A DNA stretch of 64,000 nt from SMWN01 sp965261165 (GTDB lineage: Bacteria; Pseudomonadota; Gammaproteobacteria; Eutrophobiales; Eutrophobiaceae): NCBI GenBank assembly GCA_965261165.1, contig OZ253445.1:682001-746000 (forward strand). The letters are read 5' to 3'. A program made the position numbers and the translations under genes. Below the pieces are notes generated by a model. That model saw nothing but the letters and a program-made list of their open reading frames with translations. It did not search any database and was not told the DNA's origin. Below, one piece after another: positions 46,646 to 56,536 of the stretch (position 1 is its first letter; each line of letters opens with the position of its first letter).

Positions 46646-49252
46646 TCATGCTCTTAGTTTTTCCAAGGCAGCCATTAAATCATCCGCGCTCTTTAATCTA
46701 TCGACTTGCGTACATGTAATACAACTCAGAATTAATTTCTCTAGACCTTTTGGAAATTTCCCCTGATATTTAGATGGTAGGCAAGGTTCTTGCGCTGTTT
46801 TTATCTCTAATAGTCGAGCGAGCGATTTTTCTTTGTATGGTAATTCTCCAGTAAACATTTGAAACATGATCACGCCCAAAGAATAAATATCTGCCCGTTC
46901 ATCAATAGTCTTACCTTCAAGTTGTTCAGGTGCTGCGTAACTCGGCGTACCAATGACTGCATCTTCCAATTCTCCCAAACCAGAACCTGTTATCCGTCTT
47001 GCAATACCAAAATCCATGAGCTTTACATTGCCATTTTGTTCCAGAATGACATTCTCAGGTTTGATATCTCTATGCAATACTCCCTGTGCATGGGCTGCTT
47101 GTAGACCAGCAGTGAGTTTTTTTACGATATGTAATCCTGCCGAATACGGAATCTTTCCGCTTTGATTTAATAAATATTTCAGTGTCAGTCCGCGCACATA
47201 TTCCATCGAAATATAGGGTACGCCGTCGATCTCACCGTAATCGTATGTCCTTAACACAGATGGATGAGTGATTTTCCTGGCCAAACGAATTTCGCTCTTC
47301 ATTGCCTCAAGGAAAGCGTCCGCCCCTTCTGCATTCGCCAATTTCAACATCTTTAATGCAACAAGATCATTCAGTCCATGGTCACGTGCTTTATAGACCA
47401 TACCCATACCACCAGCACCGAGCTCTGAAATAATCTCATAGCGACCGCCCAAGGACATGCCTGGCGCAATGCGAATACGCTTAACCTGCCCATCATCTAT
47501 AACTTGGAGCGATTGCAGAGTATCTTCATCACTTTCTATATCAAAGATATTGGCATCATCCGGCTTTAGCGCATAAAACTTGCTTTTACTTATAGCGCCA
47601 GGAGCTCCGCGAGCTTGATAATCTGGAAAGGCATTCTTGATTTGTTCCTGAATGGAGCGTGTGATTAAAATATTACCGGAGGGCGCTTCCTGCAATAATA
47701 TTTCCAATTGATAAACAGAAGAACCTAATAAATTTCCAATATTCTCTTCACCAAGATAAACAGTTCCTAATACTGCCTCACCTTCAATGACAGCTGCGGC
47801 AGTCCCTTTACCTTGATTCACCAGGCTATTTAACACGGGACCAGCTGTTGCAAGTGCGCTCTTAAAACTCCCCTGACCTTCGAAAATAACCATAACATGA
47901 TGACCAGAGATATTTAACAGTCTGCCGCCATAGGCCTTCGCCAGAGAGTTAATATTTTGTAGATTTACGTTGAGTAAAGTAAAAATTTCTTCAGGTGACA
48001 TCTGATTACCTTGTTTAGCAAATCGTCGTAAATCAATCCCCAGCAATGAAAACACACCCAGCTTTGAATGCTGTTGGCCTGATTTTCTGGAGGTGCTTGA
48101 ACCAGAATTTAGCTCTAAAGTCTCTTCTGGCAAATATTTAGCCAGATTAGTCATATAATTCTGCATATCATCTTTTTCTCGTAAGTCGCTCAGTAAAATA
48201 TCAAAGGCTTCCGTCAAATGAGCCAATTCATCATTGCCTTTAATATCAAACCTTGCTTGACAATCACCATGTGCTGCTGCTTGTGCCGCACTGGCAAGAT
48301 TACGTACCGGCACCAAAACACGACGTGAAATGAAAAATGATAGAGGAACTGTTAACAATAGACTGAATCCTATTACTACTAATAATACATTTCTCATCGC
48401 ACGAAAATTTACCAGAGCTTCGTCCAAAGAGGTTAGCGCGATAGTTATCCCGCCTGATTCAATATTTCCAGTATGGTTAACAGATGCTAGCCACAATTTA
48501 TTATCAAGTTTTATTTCTACTGGTTTGGTATTCAGTGCTGCTTTAATTAAATCCCTATCTCCAAGCAAATCTTTTAATGATTTACTATTAAGTGTGCCCA
48601 CAGAAATTTCTAATATTCCTTCTTTTTCAATCAGGAATACCAACTCAGAACCACTAATATTTTTAATATATTCTATAAATTTTTTATCGACAAGTAATCC
48701 GGTCAATAAAAAACCAATCAAATCTTGTTCGTCAGTGAGTGGAATAACAGCGATTTGAAAAATTTCTTCATCACGAAACCAGTAACCTGTTGCAGGTTTC
48801 AATGATTCAATCACAGACCCAACAATACTATCTGTCGAAATATCCTCTCCTGTCAATTTCTGATCATCGGTTCTAGCAATAATTTTACCAGTATCATCTA
48901 ATACCATGGCAATATCGAAACCAAGCTTTTGCTGATGCTCAACTAATAGATCAACAATTGAATCTGCATCGACCCCATAACCTAGGCTCAGGTCACTACT
49001 GGTTGCTTCGGCAATATAACTGGAGAAATGAGGTTCAGATGCAAAGATATAAGAGACCAAGATTAATTGTTGAAAACGTTGTGCCTCGAAACCTTTTTGA
49101 ACATCACGTATATTTTCCAAGGCATTGACAACCGAACGTTCAGCAATCCTATTGCCTTGAACATAAATTATCCCAGTGACAATACCCAACACCAAAACCA
49201 GTAAGCCACTAAATGCCAGGGAGATTCGCTTGCCTAGACTAAGACTCATCAC
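46646..49252 (-). CDS. Membrane receptor serine/threonine protein kinase with HAMP and cyclase-like domains
   Basis: An 868-residue sensor kinase. A first membrane helix (LAFSGLLVLVLGIVTGIIYV) is at about 11-30, a periplasmic sensor domain to about 285, a second helix (LLVVIGFSLLLTVPLSFFIS), a HAMP region (VPVRNLASAAQAAAHGDCQA), a degenerate nucleotide-cyclase-like domain (about 395-560, FSLLGIDLRRFAKQGNQMSP), and a Hanks-type kinase (from about 600) with GAGGMGMVYKARD, VALKML, GVLHRDIKPENVIL and LMDFGIAR. The catalytic residues (K, HRD, DFG) are present, so it should be active. The upstream cupredoxin-like gene overlaps by one base (TAATG type), so they are translationally coupled; the secreted protein could be its ligand or partner. 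What it senses is unknown. Confidence 0.92.
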   Translation of the reverse strand: MMSLSLGKRISLAFSGLLVLVLGIVTGIIYVQGNRIAERSVVNALENIRDVQKGFEAQRFQQLILVSYIFASEPHFSSYIAEATSSDLSLGYGVDADSIVDLLVEHQQKLGFDIAMVLDDTGKIIARTDDQKLTGEDISTDSIVGSVIESLKPATGYWFRDEEIFQIAVIPLTDEQDLIGFLLTGLLVDKKFIEYIKNISGSELVFLIEKEGILEISVGTLNSKSLKDLLGDRDLIKAALNTKPVEIKLDNKLWLASVNHTGNIESGGITIALTSLDEALVNFRAMRNVLLVVIGFSLLLTVPLSFFISRRVLVPVRNLASAAQAAAHGDCQARFDIKGNDELAHLTEAFDILLSDLREKDDMQNYMTNLAKYLPEETLELNSGSSTSRKSGQQHSKLGVFSLLGIDLRRFAKQGNQMSPEEIFTLLNVNLQNINSLAKAYGGRLLNISGHHVMVIFEGQGSFKSALATAGPVLNSLVNQGKGTAAAVIEGEAVLGTVYLGEENIGNLLGSSVYQLEILLQEAPSGNILITRSIQEQIKNAFPDYQARGAPGAISKSKFYALKPDDANIFDIESDEDTLQSLQVIDDGQVKRIRIAPGMSLGGRYEIISELGAGGMGMVYKARDHGLNDLVALKMLKLANAEGADAFLEAMKSEIRLARKITHPSVLRTYDYGEIDGVPYISMEYVRGLTLKYLLNQSGKIPYSAGLHIVKKLTAGLQAAHAQGVLHRDIKPENVILEQNGNVKLMDFGIARRITGSGLGELEDAVIGTPSYAAPEQLEGKTIDERADIYSLGVIMFQMFTGELPYKEKSLARLLEIKTAQEPCLPSKYQGKFPKGLEKLILSCITCTQVDRLKSADDLMAALEKLRA

Positions 49253-49950
49253 TAGTAACTAAATTCTATTTCCCCAAGATAAGGCTTGCCAGCCTTATTA
49301 TTATGTTTCGGTATTCTTCGCTTGACCAGATTAAGTTTAAATCTTGCATCCTTATCCTTGCGAAGACCTCGCGAAAAATCGATTTTCTGTTTAGTCATCT
49401 TGGCTCTTGGATGCCATAAATAAAGTGTTCCTGATTCAGAGGGTAAATTTTGCAGATTAAATCTTCCATCAGATCCTAATTTTGTGAAATAAGGTGTATT
49501 CAGTACTAGAATATAACCGACCATTGAATGATGGACATCACAATAAACACGAACAAGACCAACATTACCGAACATGTGTGACTCGGTCTTGCCCGCCGAA
49601 TAAAGCCCCAGATTAAAATTATTTCTATTTGCAGTCGAAAAAACATTGTGCAAGATCAGATCAAAATTTGGGAAATTTACATTGGTACCTAACGTAACAG
49701 GTATTACACGTGGAATAAATAACTTGTTTTCCATACGCATCTCGACCTCGGCCAAAGGCGCAAGATCACTAATACCTGCATCAGGGATAAAATATATCAC
49801 TACATCCTGATATTCTTTCGCAGCCGCCGCATGGCCCTTTTCGTTTATTTTCACCTGCCCACTAAATTCCACCGCTAAAATATCCCCAACAAATACGGTG
49901 GATAAAATAATTCCTGAGATGCATCTTCTGTACTTAGCTTTTCTGGACAT
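49252..49950 (-). CDS. Secreted cupredoxin-like protein ('methylamine utilization' type)
   Basis: A 232-residue protein with an N-terminal signal (ISGIILSTVFVGDILA) and a cupredoxin fold. LHNVFSTANRNNFNLG near 122 and VRVYCDVHHSMVGYILVLNT near 157 supply the usual type-1 copper ligands (His, Cys, His, Met). LYLWHPRAK near 197 belongs to the C-terminal domain. Family members are annotated 'methylamine utilization protein' by neighbourhood elsewhere, without firm function. It is followed without gap by the receptor kinase gene. Confidence 0.8.
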   Translation of the reverse strand: MSRKAKYRRCISGIILSTVFVGDILAVEFSGQVKINEKGHAAAAKEYQDVVIYFIPDAGISDLAPLAEVEMRMENKLFIPRVIPVTLGTNVNFPNFDLILHNVFSTANRNNFNLGLYSAGKTESHMFGNVGLVRVYCDVHHSMVGYILVLNTPYFTKLGSDGRFNLQNLPSESGTLYLWHPRAKMTKQKIDFSRGLRKDKDARFKLNLVKRRIPKHNNKAGKPYLGEIEFSY

Positions 49951-50510
49951 GCGATCCCCTCGTATTGAATTTTATTTTAAATGAGGCAACCTAAGCCCTT
50001 AATGATTCGAACCGTAAATTGAGCGATAGTTTCCCAAACTCTGCTTCATCTAAAAAAATAAATTCAGATCACAAACATAAATTCAGATCACAAACAAGAT
50101 TATCTGCTTGATTATTAAAGTATCAGTAATTTCATACAATATCTAGCGTTAAATATCATGAATATCTGATATCTACCTAAAATCACACTATAAATTAGTC
50201 AGAACATGCTATTGATGAGACCTAATCTAAGCCCATTGCTTACGCTCAATCTGTTGCTCTGTTTTTTGAGAAGGAGACCAACGATACAGAATTCGCCAAA
50301 CAACTTGAAAATCAGATTTGCTTTCTAAATGACGCCCTGCATGAATATGCTTGAGGCTCATTCGGGCATGGAAATCACAAAAGCAGAATTTGATATTTTT
50401 TGTGGCGCTCTTTAATTGATGCCATGGAGTTTACAGATATTCCTTATCCCGATGAGAGATGTATTATTTACCAACAGATCTGATTAGCAACAACTAAAAT
50501 GGCTTGCTTA
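49951..50510. other. Intergenic region with a short duplication
   Basis: No gene recognised. AAATTCAGATCACAAACA occurs twice at 50060-50077 and 50079-50096. A very short frame at 50427 (19 residues) is not convincing. The region separates the kinase pair from glmU. Confidence 0.5.
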
Positions 50511-51869
50511 TTATTTTTTTGGGCGCTTCCATTCCGGCATAGATTTCTGCGGGCTTCGACTTAATACCAATGCATTTTCAGCAACATCTTTTGTCACTGT
50601 AGTTCCTGCCGCTATCGTCGCTCCAGAACTGATTGAGATTGGCGCAACCAATTGGACATCTGATCCAACAAAAACATTATCACCGATAATAGTCTTGTGT
50701 TTATCAGCTCCATCATAGTTACAGGTAATCACACCCGCACCGATATTCGTCTCTACTCCAATCTCACTATCGCCAATATAACTTAAATGATTTGCTTTCG
50801 AAGCATTGCCCACGATAGATTTTTTAATCTCCACAAAATTTCCAATATGCACATTTTCATTAAGCACTGTCTCAGGCCTGATTCTGGCAAAAGGGCCTAT
50901 GCGACAAGCCTTGCCAATGTCTGAATTTTCTATGATTGAATTTGGTAATATTTCTACATCGTCATCAATAACGCTATTCTTAATAACACAATTCGCACCA
51001 ATACGAACACCCCTGCCAATTTCCAAGCGGCCTTCCAATATAACATTGATATCAATATAACAATCAGAATCAATCTCTAAGTCACCTCTGAGATCAAAGC
51101 GACATGGATCCATAATGGTGATACCTTGCTCCATTAACTGATGCGCCTGAACCAGTTGATAATAACGTTCCAGTTCTGATAACTGCGCAAGATTATTTAT
51201 CCCTCTGGTTTCAACCTCTGAATATGGCTGCACAGAATTGACTTTTACTCCATCCTTAACCGCCATTTCGATAACATCGGTTAAATAATATTCACTCTGT
51301 GCGTTATTGCTTTCCAGTTTTTCTACCCACTGTTTTATCGCCTTACTATTGGCAACCATCATTCCAGCATTAACTTCCTGAATTTGCTTTTCTTCATTTG
51401 ATGCATCCTTATCTTCTACTATTCCGGATACATTACCATTGTCGTCATGCATGATTCGCCCATAACCACGCGGATCATCAACAAAACAGGTTAAAAGAGA
51501 AAAACTTGATTCTCCTGCAGCCGCAATAAGGTCAGTAAGTGTTTCGCTGGTAATCAAAGGAACATCGCCATAAAGGATTAGCACCAAGTCTTGGTCTGGA
51601 ATGTTAGGCAAAGCCTGCTTAACTGCATGACCGGTACCTAGCTGCTCGGCTTGTTCAACCCAGTCAACATCAAGGTGAGAAAGTTCTTCCATTACTTGAT
51701 CGCCACCATAACCGTGGATGACGTGGATACCACGCGCCTCCAACATTGATGCTGTATGATAGACATGTTCAAGAAGTGATTTACCAGCAAGTTGATGCAA
51801 TACCTTTGGTAACTTAGAATACATCCGACTACCCTGACCTGCCGCTAGAATAATAATGCTTAGAGACAT
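50511..51869 (-). CDS. glmU: Bifunctional GlmU (GlcNAc-1-P uridyltransferase / GlcN-1-P acetyltransferase)
   Basis: Makes UDP-GlcNAc for peptidoglycan and LPS. The 452-residue protein has the nucleotidyltransferase motif ILAAGQGSRMYSKLPKVL near 6-23, the Mg site LYGDVPLI near 99, then the left-handed beta-helix (hexapeptide repeats, IGRGVRIGANCVIKNSVIDD onward) and the acetyltransferase active site SYIGDSEIGVETNIGAGVIT near 367. It lies downstream of atpC on the same strand, the usual gammaproteobacterial order. Confidence 0.97.
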   Translation of the reverse strand: MSLSIIILAAGQGSRMYSKLPKVLHQLAGKSLLEHVYHTASMLEARGIHVIHGYGGDQVMEELSHLDVDWVEQAEQLGTGHAVKQALPNIPDQDLVLILYGDVPLITSETLTDLIAAAGESSFSLLTCFVDDPRGYGRIMHDDNGNVSGIVEDKDASNEEKQIQEVNAGMMVANSKAIKQWVEKLESNNAQSEYYLTDVIEMAVKDGVKVNSVQPYSEVETRGINNLAQLSELERYYQLVQAHQLMEQGITIMDPCRFDLRGDLEIDSDCYIDINVILEGRLEIGRGVRIGANCVIKNSVIDDDVEILPNSIIENSDIGKACRIGPFARIRPETVLNENVHIGNFVEIKKSIVGNASKANHLSYIGDSEIGVETNIGAGVITCNYDGADKHKTIIGDNVFVGSDVQLVAPISISSGATIAAGTTVTKDVAENALVLSRSPQKSMPEWKRPKK

Positions 51870-51975
51870 ATATAGACCTAGAGATAAGATAAAAATGAGT
51901 CTACCGGATAGTCGATAAAAATTAAACCATCATGCCAACAGATGGCTTAATATTGAAAAATAGGGAGGCTAGGGA

Positions 51976-52398
51976 CTAGGCGCGACCTGTACGGCCACGT
52001 AATCTTTGTAGTGCTTGATATTTCGCTGCGGCTTCAACCATTTGCTGTTCTACATATTGATAATCAACATCATCACTACGATTATGAAATGCATGCTCAG
52101 CTTCTTCTTTTGCCTTCAACACAGAAGCCTCATCCAGATCTTCAGTTCTGGAGGCACTATCAGATAGAATAGTTACCACATGCGGTTGCACTTCCAGTAA
52201 GCCACCAGAAACATAAAAAGACTCTTCCTTGCCTTCTGGCAATTTTAATCTTACCTCGCCTGGAGCCAAAGTCGTCACCAACGGTGTATGTCTTGGTGCA
52301 ATACCAATCTCACCCATTATCGCTGGAACAAATACCATCTCGGCCGAACCAGAATAGAGTTCCGTTTCAGCACTTACAACGTCAACATGGATTATCAT
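51976..52398 (-). CDS. atpC: ATP synthase epsilon subunit
   Basis: F1 central stalk subunit, also an inhibitor of ATP hydrolysis. The 140-residue protein has VDVVSAETELYSGSAEMVFV, PAIMGEIGIAPRHTPLVTTL and a C-terminal helical hairpin (LDEASVLKAKEEAEHAFHNR). Last gene of the atp operon, 41 bases after atpD. Confidence 0.97.
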   Translation of the reverse strand: MIIHVDVVSAETELYSGSAEMVFVPAIMGEIGIAPRHTPLVTTLAPGEVRLKLPEGKEESFYVSGGLLEVQPHVVTILSDSASRTEDLDEASVLKAKEEAEHAFHNRSDDVDYQYVEQQMVEAAAKYQALQRLRGRTGRA

Positions 52399-52439
52399 AG
52401 TCGTTACTCGTTACTCTTCAAAGTCTCCAAGGAGATTTA

Positions 52440-53855
52440 TCAGGCTTCCGCATTCATCGATTCTGCTTTCTCAACAGCTTCTTCGATAGTCCCTACCATA
52501 TAGAAAGCCTGCTCTGGCAGATGATCGTATTCACCATCAACAATCCCCTGGAAGCCCCTGATGGTATCTTTCAGTGGTACGTATTTTCCTGGCGTGCCAG
52601 TAAAAACCTGAGCCACTGTGAATGGTTGTGAGAGAAAGCGTTGAATCTTTCGTGCTCGTGTCACGGCCAGCTTATCTTCCTCAGAAAGCTCATCCATACC
52701 CAGAATCGCAATAATGTCACGCAATTCCTTATAACGCTGTAATGTATTCTGCACTGCACGAGTGGTATCGTAATGCTCCTGTCCAACCGCCAATGGATCC
52801 AGTTGACGACTGGTAGAGTCCAGCGGATCAACAGCAGGATAAATACCTAGCTCTGCAATCTGGCGAGACAACACAACTGTTGCATCCAAATGAGCGAATG
52901 TTGTTGCAGGAGATGGATCAGTCAAATCGTCAGCAGGCACGTAAACCGCCTGGATTGAGGTGATCGAACCCGTCTTTGTTGAAGTAATGCGTTCCTGTAG
53001 ACGTCCCATTTCTTCTGCCAATGTTGGCTGGTAGCCCACAGCAGATGGCATACGTCCCAACAATGCCGAACACTCCGTTCCTGCCAATGTAAAACGGTAA
53101 ATGTTATCCACGAAGAACAATACATCGCGTCCTTCATCACGAAATTTCTCCGCCATGGTCAGACCTGTCAAGGCAACACGTAAACGGTTACCAGGAGGCT
53201 CATTCATCTGACCGTAGACCATAGATACCTTTGAATCGCCAGGAGTCTCTACGTTAACAACGCCAGATTCCTGCATTTCAAAGTAAAAGTCATTACCTTC
53301 ACGAGTACGCTCACCGACACCAGCAAAAACAGATAAACCGGAATGCTCTGTCGCAATATTGTTAATCAATTCCATCATATTAACGGTCTTGCCAACACCA
53401 GCGCCACCAAACAGTCCAACCTTGCCACCTTTAGCAAATGGGCAGCACAGATCAATCACCTTAATGCCCGTTTCCAGTAGCTCAACTGCAGGACTTAATT
53501 CTGTAAATGTTGGTGCCTCACGGTGAATACTCCACTTTTCATCCGTTTCGATATTACCTTTCTCATCGATGGCCTCACCCAAAACATTCATGATACGCCC
53601 TAATGTACCTTCGCCGACAGGAATAGAAATTGGTGCGCCCGTATTGTCTACATCCAGACCTCGTCTTAATCCATCTGTAGACCCAAGTGCGATGGTTCTC
53701 ACCACACTATCACCTAACTGCTGCTGTACTTCCAGCGTAGTATTAATGCCTTCACCTTTAACCAGCAAAGCGTTATACACTTTAGGGATTGATGCACTTG
53801 GAAATTCCACGTCGACGACAGCGCCGATGATTTGTACGATTTTTCCAGAACTCAT
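52440..53855 (-). CDS. atpD: ATP synthase beta subunit
   Basis: Catalytic F1 subunit. 471 residues; Walker A GLFGGAGVGKTVNMMELI near 149, the catalytic Glu in GVGERTREGNDFY near 181, Walker B DVLFFVDNIYRF near 241, and the DELSEED-like region MDELSEEDKLAV near 393. All key residues are present. Walker B reads VDNIYRF where VDNIFRF is usual. Confidence 0.98.
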   Translation of the reverse strand: MSSGKIVQIIGAVVDVEFPSASIPKVYNALLVKGEGINTTLEVQQQLGDSVVRTIALGSTDGLRRGLDVDNTGAPISIPVGEGTLGRIMNVLGEAIDEKGNIETDEKWSIHREAPTFTELSPAVELLETGIKVIDLCCPFAKGGKVGLFGGAGVGKTVNMMELINNIATEHSGLSVFAGVGERTREGNDFYFEMQESGVVNVETPGDSKVSMVYGQMNEPPGNRLRVALTGLTMAEKFRDEGRDVLFFVDNIYRFTLAGTECSALLGRMPSAVGYQPTLAEEMGRLQERITSTKTGSITSIQAVYVPADDLTDPSPATTFAHLDATVVLSRQIAELGIYPAVDPLDSTSRQLDPLAVGQEHYDTTRAVQNTLQRYKELRDIIAILGMDELSEEDKLAVTRARKIQRFLSQPFTVAQVFTGTPGKYVPLKDTIRGFQGIVDGEYDHLPEQAFYMVGTIEEAVEKAESMNAEA

Positions 53856-53908
53856 TTCTTCTGTTCCTCAATTAATATCTTTAATAAATCTCAATAAATA
53901 CGTTTGAT

Positions 53909-54772
53909 TTAAACCGCTGCTGCACCGCTGACAATTTCGGATAATTCCTGAGTAATCGCTGCCTGTCGCGCCTTGTTATAAACCAACTGTAAATCATCAA
54001 TAAGTGTGCCAGCATTATCAGAAGCGCTTTTCATTGCAATCATGCGTGCCGCCTGTTCACAGGCAATATTTTCAATGACACCTTGATATACCAATGACTC
54101 TATAAATCGAGTTAATAAATAATCAAGAACCTCCTTTGCATCTGGCTCATAAATGTAATCCCAGTAATGTTTCAACTCATCTTCATCACTTGCCTGAACC
54201 GGCAACAGTTGTTCGACTGTTGGCTGCTGTGTCATTGAATTAATAAATTTGTTAGAAACCAGATACAGTTGATCAATTTTTCCTTCATTAAAAGAATCAA
54301 GCATGATCTTTACTGTTCCGATCAAATCATCAATTGCTGGTTGGTCGCCAACGTGGATTGATTGACCAACAATCGATCCGCCAACACGAGTAAAAAAACT
54401 AACCGCTTTAGTACCGATCAAACACATTTCTAAATCGATACCCTTGTCATTCCATTCTTTCATGTACTTGAGCGTTTTACGAAACAGGTTTGAGTTTAGA
54501 CCACCACAAAGACCACGGTCACTGGAGATGATAATGATACCAATCCGCTTAACCTGATCACGCTCTTCCAGATAGGAATGGTTATATTCAGGATTCGCAT
54601 TACCTAGATGAGCAATGACATTTCGAATCTTGTCAGCATACGGTCTGGCTGCTTTCATTCGTTCCTGAGCCTTACGCATCTTACTGGCAGCAACCATCTC
54701 CATTGCCTTGGTAATCTTTTGCGTATTTTTAATACTGGCAATTTTGGTTCTTACTTCTTTTGCGGAAGCCAT
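53909..54772 (-). CDS. atpG: ATP synthase gamma subunit
   Basis: Rotating central shaft of F1. 287 residues; conserved N-terminal coil VRTKIASIKNTQKITKAMEM, SDRGLCGGLNSNLFRKTLKY near 84 and the C-terminal coil SASDNAGTLIDDLQLVYNKA ending in ELSEIVSGAAAV. It lies between atpA and atpD. Confidence 0.98.
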   Translation of the reverse strand: MASAKEVRTKIASIKNTQKITKAMEMVAASKMRKAQERMKAARPYADKIRNVIAHLGNANPEYNHSYLEERDQVKRIGIIIISSDRGLCGGLNSNLFRKTLKYMKEWNDKGIDLEMCLIGTKAVSFFTRVGGSIVGQSIHVGDQPAIDDLIGTVKIMLDSFNEGKIDQLYLVSNKFINSMTQQPTVEQLLPVQASDEDELKHYWDYIYEPDAKEVLDYLLTRFIESLVYQGVIENIACEQAARMIAMKSASDNAGTLIDDLQLVYNKARQAAITQELSEIVSGAAAV

Positions 54773-54822
54773 TTATCTATAGTCTCATCTTCAATCAATT
54801 CAGCTTAATAAACACCCGGGGT

Positions 54823-56364
54823 TTACCATGTATGATTTTTCTTGAAATTTTCTATGCTTTCCCTCAGCGAAACTTCAATCTCATCATTGTAATCAGCCTT
54901 TTCATCGATCTGATTCATCAGATCTGCACGATTACTATGCATGAAAGCATGTAATGTATCTTCGAAGATACTAACCTTTTCCAGCTCAATATCATCCAGA
55001 AAACCACCTTCAGCTGCATATAAGCTGACACTCATTTCAGAAATACTGAGTGGGGAATATTGTCTCTGCTTCATCAGCTCCATCACACGTTGACCACGTT
55101 CCAACTGTGCACGAGTTGCGTCATCAAGATCCGATGCAAACTGGGCAAAAGCTGCCAGCTCACGATACTGAGCAAGAGCCAGACGAATACCACCGCCCAG
55201 CTTCTTAATAATCTTGGTTTGTGCTGCGCCACCGACACGAGACACTGACAGACCGGCGTTAATCGCAGGACGGAAACCAGAGTTAAACAAATCTGTTTCC
55301 AGAAATATCTGGCCATCGGTAATAGAAATTACATTAGTCGGCACGAAGGCAGAAACGTCACCTGCCTGCGTTTCAATAATAGGTAGAGCTGTTAGGGAGC
55401 CAGTTTGACCCTTGACCTTGCCGCCCGTAATCTTTTCAATGTGCTCCGCGCTTACGCGAGACGCACGCTCCAGTAAACGTGAATGCAAATAGAACACGTC
55501 ACCAGGATATGCCTCACGGCCTGGCGGGCGTTTCAACAACAGTGAAATCTGACGATAGGCCCAGGCTTGCTTGGTCAAGTCATCATAAATAATCAGTGCA
55601 TCTTCACCCAAATCACGAAAATACTCACCCATGGCACAACCAGCATAAGGTGCAATATATTGCAGTGCTGCTGAATCTGAAGCACTGGCCGATACGACGA
55701 TGGTATGTTCCAGTGCGCCATGTTCTTCAAGTTTGCGAATAACCGCTGCAATGGAAGAGGCTTTCTGACCAATCGCAACATAGACACATTTAACGCCAGT
55801 GCCTTTTTGATTGATGATAGTGTCTAGTGCGACAGCTGTTTTACCTGTCTGGCGATCACCAATAATCAATTCACGTTGGCCACGACCAACTGGCACCATG
55901 GAGTCAATTGATTTCAGTCCTGTCTGCACTGGTTGATCAACTGATTTTCTGGCAATAACGCCAGGGGCAATTTTTTCAACTGGGGAGCTTTCAGCAGCAG
56001 CAATATCACCTTTACCATCGATAGGATTGCCAAGGGCATCAACAACACGTCCCAATAATTCTCTACCTACAGGCACTTCAAGAATGCGCTGCGTACATCT
56101 GACTGTATCGCCTTCAGAGATATGCTCGTAAGCACCCATGATGACGACACCCACTGAATCGCGCTCAAGGTTCAACGCTAATCCGTAAGTATTGTCAGGG
56201 AATTCAATCATCTCACCCTGCATGGCATCACTTAAGCCATGAATTGTTGCAATCCCATCTTTCAAACTCACCACGGTACCTTCGGTACGGGCTTCGGTTT
56301 CAAGATTCAGACCCTGAATTTTTTTCTTAATCAGATCACTGATTTCTGTTGCGCTGATGGACAT
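54823..56364 (-). CDS. atpA: ATP synthase alpha subunit
   Basis: Non-catalytic nucleotide-binding F1 subunit. 513 residues; Walker A ELIIGDRQTGKTAVALDTII near 167, ALIIYDDLTKQAWAYRQISL near 263, the VISITDGQIFLETDLFNSG near 345 and the Arg finger in NAGLSVSRVGGAAQTK near 368. N-terminal ISDLIKKKIQGLNLE is standard. The spacer to atpH holds a four-copy 20-bp repeat. Confidence 0.98.
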   Translation of the reverse strand: MSISATEISDLIKKKIQGLNLETEARTEGTVVSLKDGIATIHGLSDAMQGEMIEFPDNTYGLALNLERDSVGVVIMGAYEHISEGDTVRCTQRILEVPVGRELLGRVVDALGNPIDGKGDIAAAESSPVEKIAPGVIARKSVDQPVQTGLKSIDSMVPVGRGQRELIIGDRQTGKTAVALDTIINQKGTGVKCVYVAIGQKASSIAAVIRKLEEHGALEHTIVVSASASDSAALQYIAPYAGCAMGEYFRDLGEDALIIYDDLTKQAWAYRQISLLLKRPPGREAYPGDVFYLHSRLLERASRVSAEHIEKITGGKVKGQTGSLTALPIIETQAGDVSAFVPTNVISITDGQIFLETDLFNSGFRPAINAGLSVSRVGGAAQTKIIKKLGGGIRLALAQYRELAAFAQFASDLDDATRAQLERGQRVMELMKQRQYSPLSISEMSVSLYAAEGGFLDDIELEKVSIFEDTLHAFMHSNRADLMNQIDEKADYNDEIEVSLRESIENFKKNHTW

Positions 56365-56458
56365 ACTTATTCCTCGCCTACCATTTCTTTATCGGTTATA
56401 CCGCTACTAATTTTTTTATCATACCAAAAAATCTTAAACTGGTTATTTTCTACTAATT

Positions 56459-56536
56459 CATCATCTGCGAAGCTAGGGCATCATCTGCGAAGCTAGGGCA
56501 TCATCTGCGAAGCTAGGGCATCATCTGCGAAGCTAG
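56459..56536. repeat. 20-bp tandem repeat over the atpH stop codon, four copies
   Basis: TCATCTGCGAAGCTAGGGCA occurs at 56461, 56481 and 56501, with a partial fourth copy at 56521-56536. On the minus strand each unit reads CTTCGCAGATGATGCCCTAG, the last codons and stop of atpH (SQMMP stop). The gene's own 3' end has been copied three times into the atpH-atpA spacer. Confidence 0.92.
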
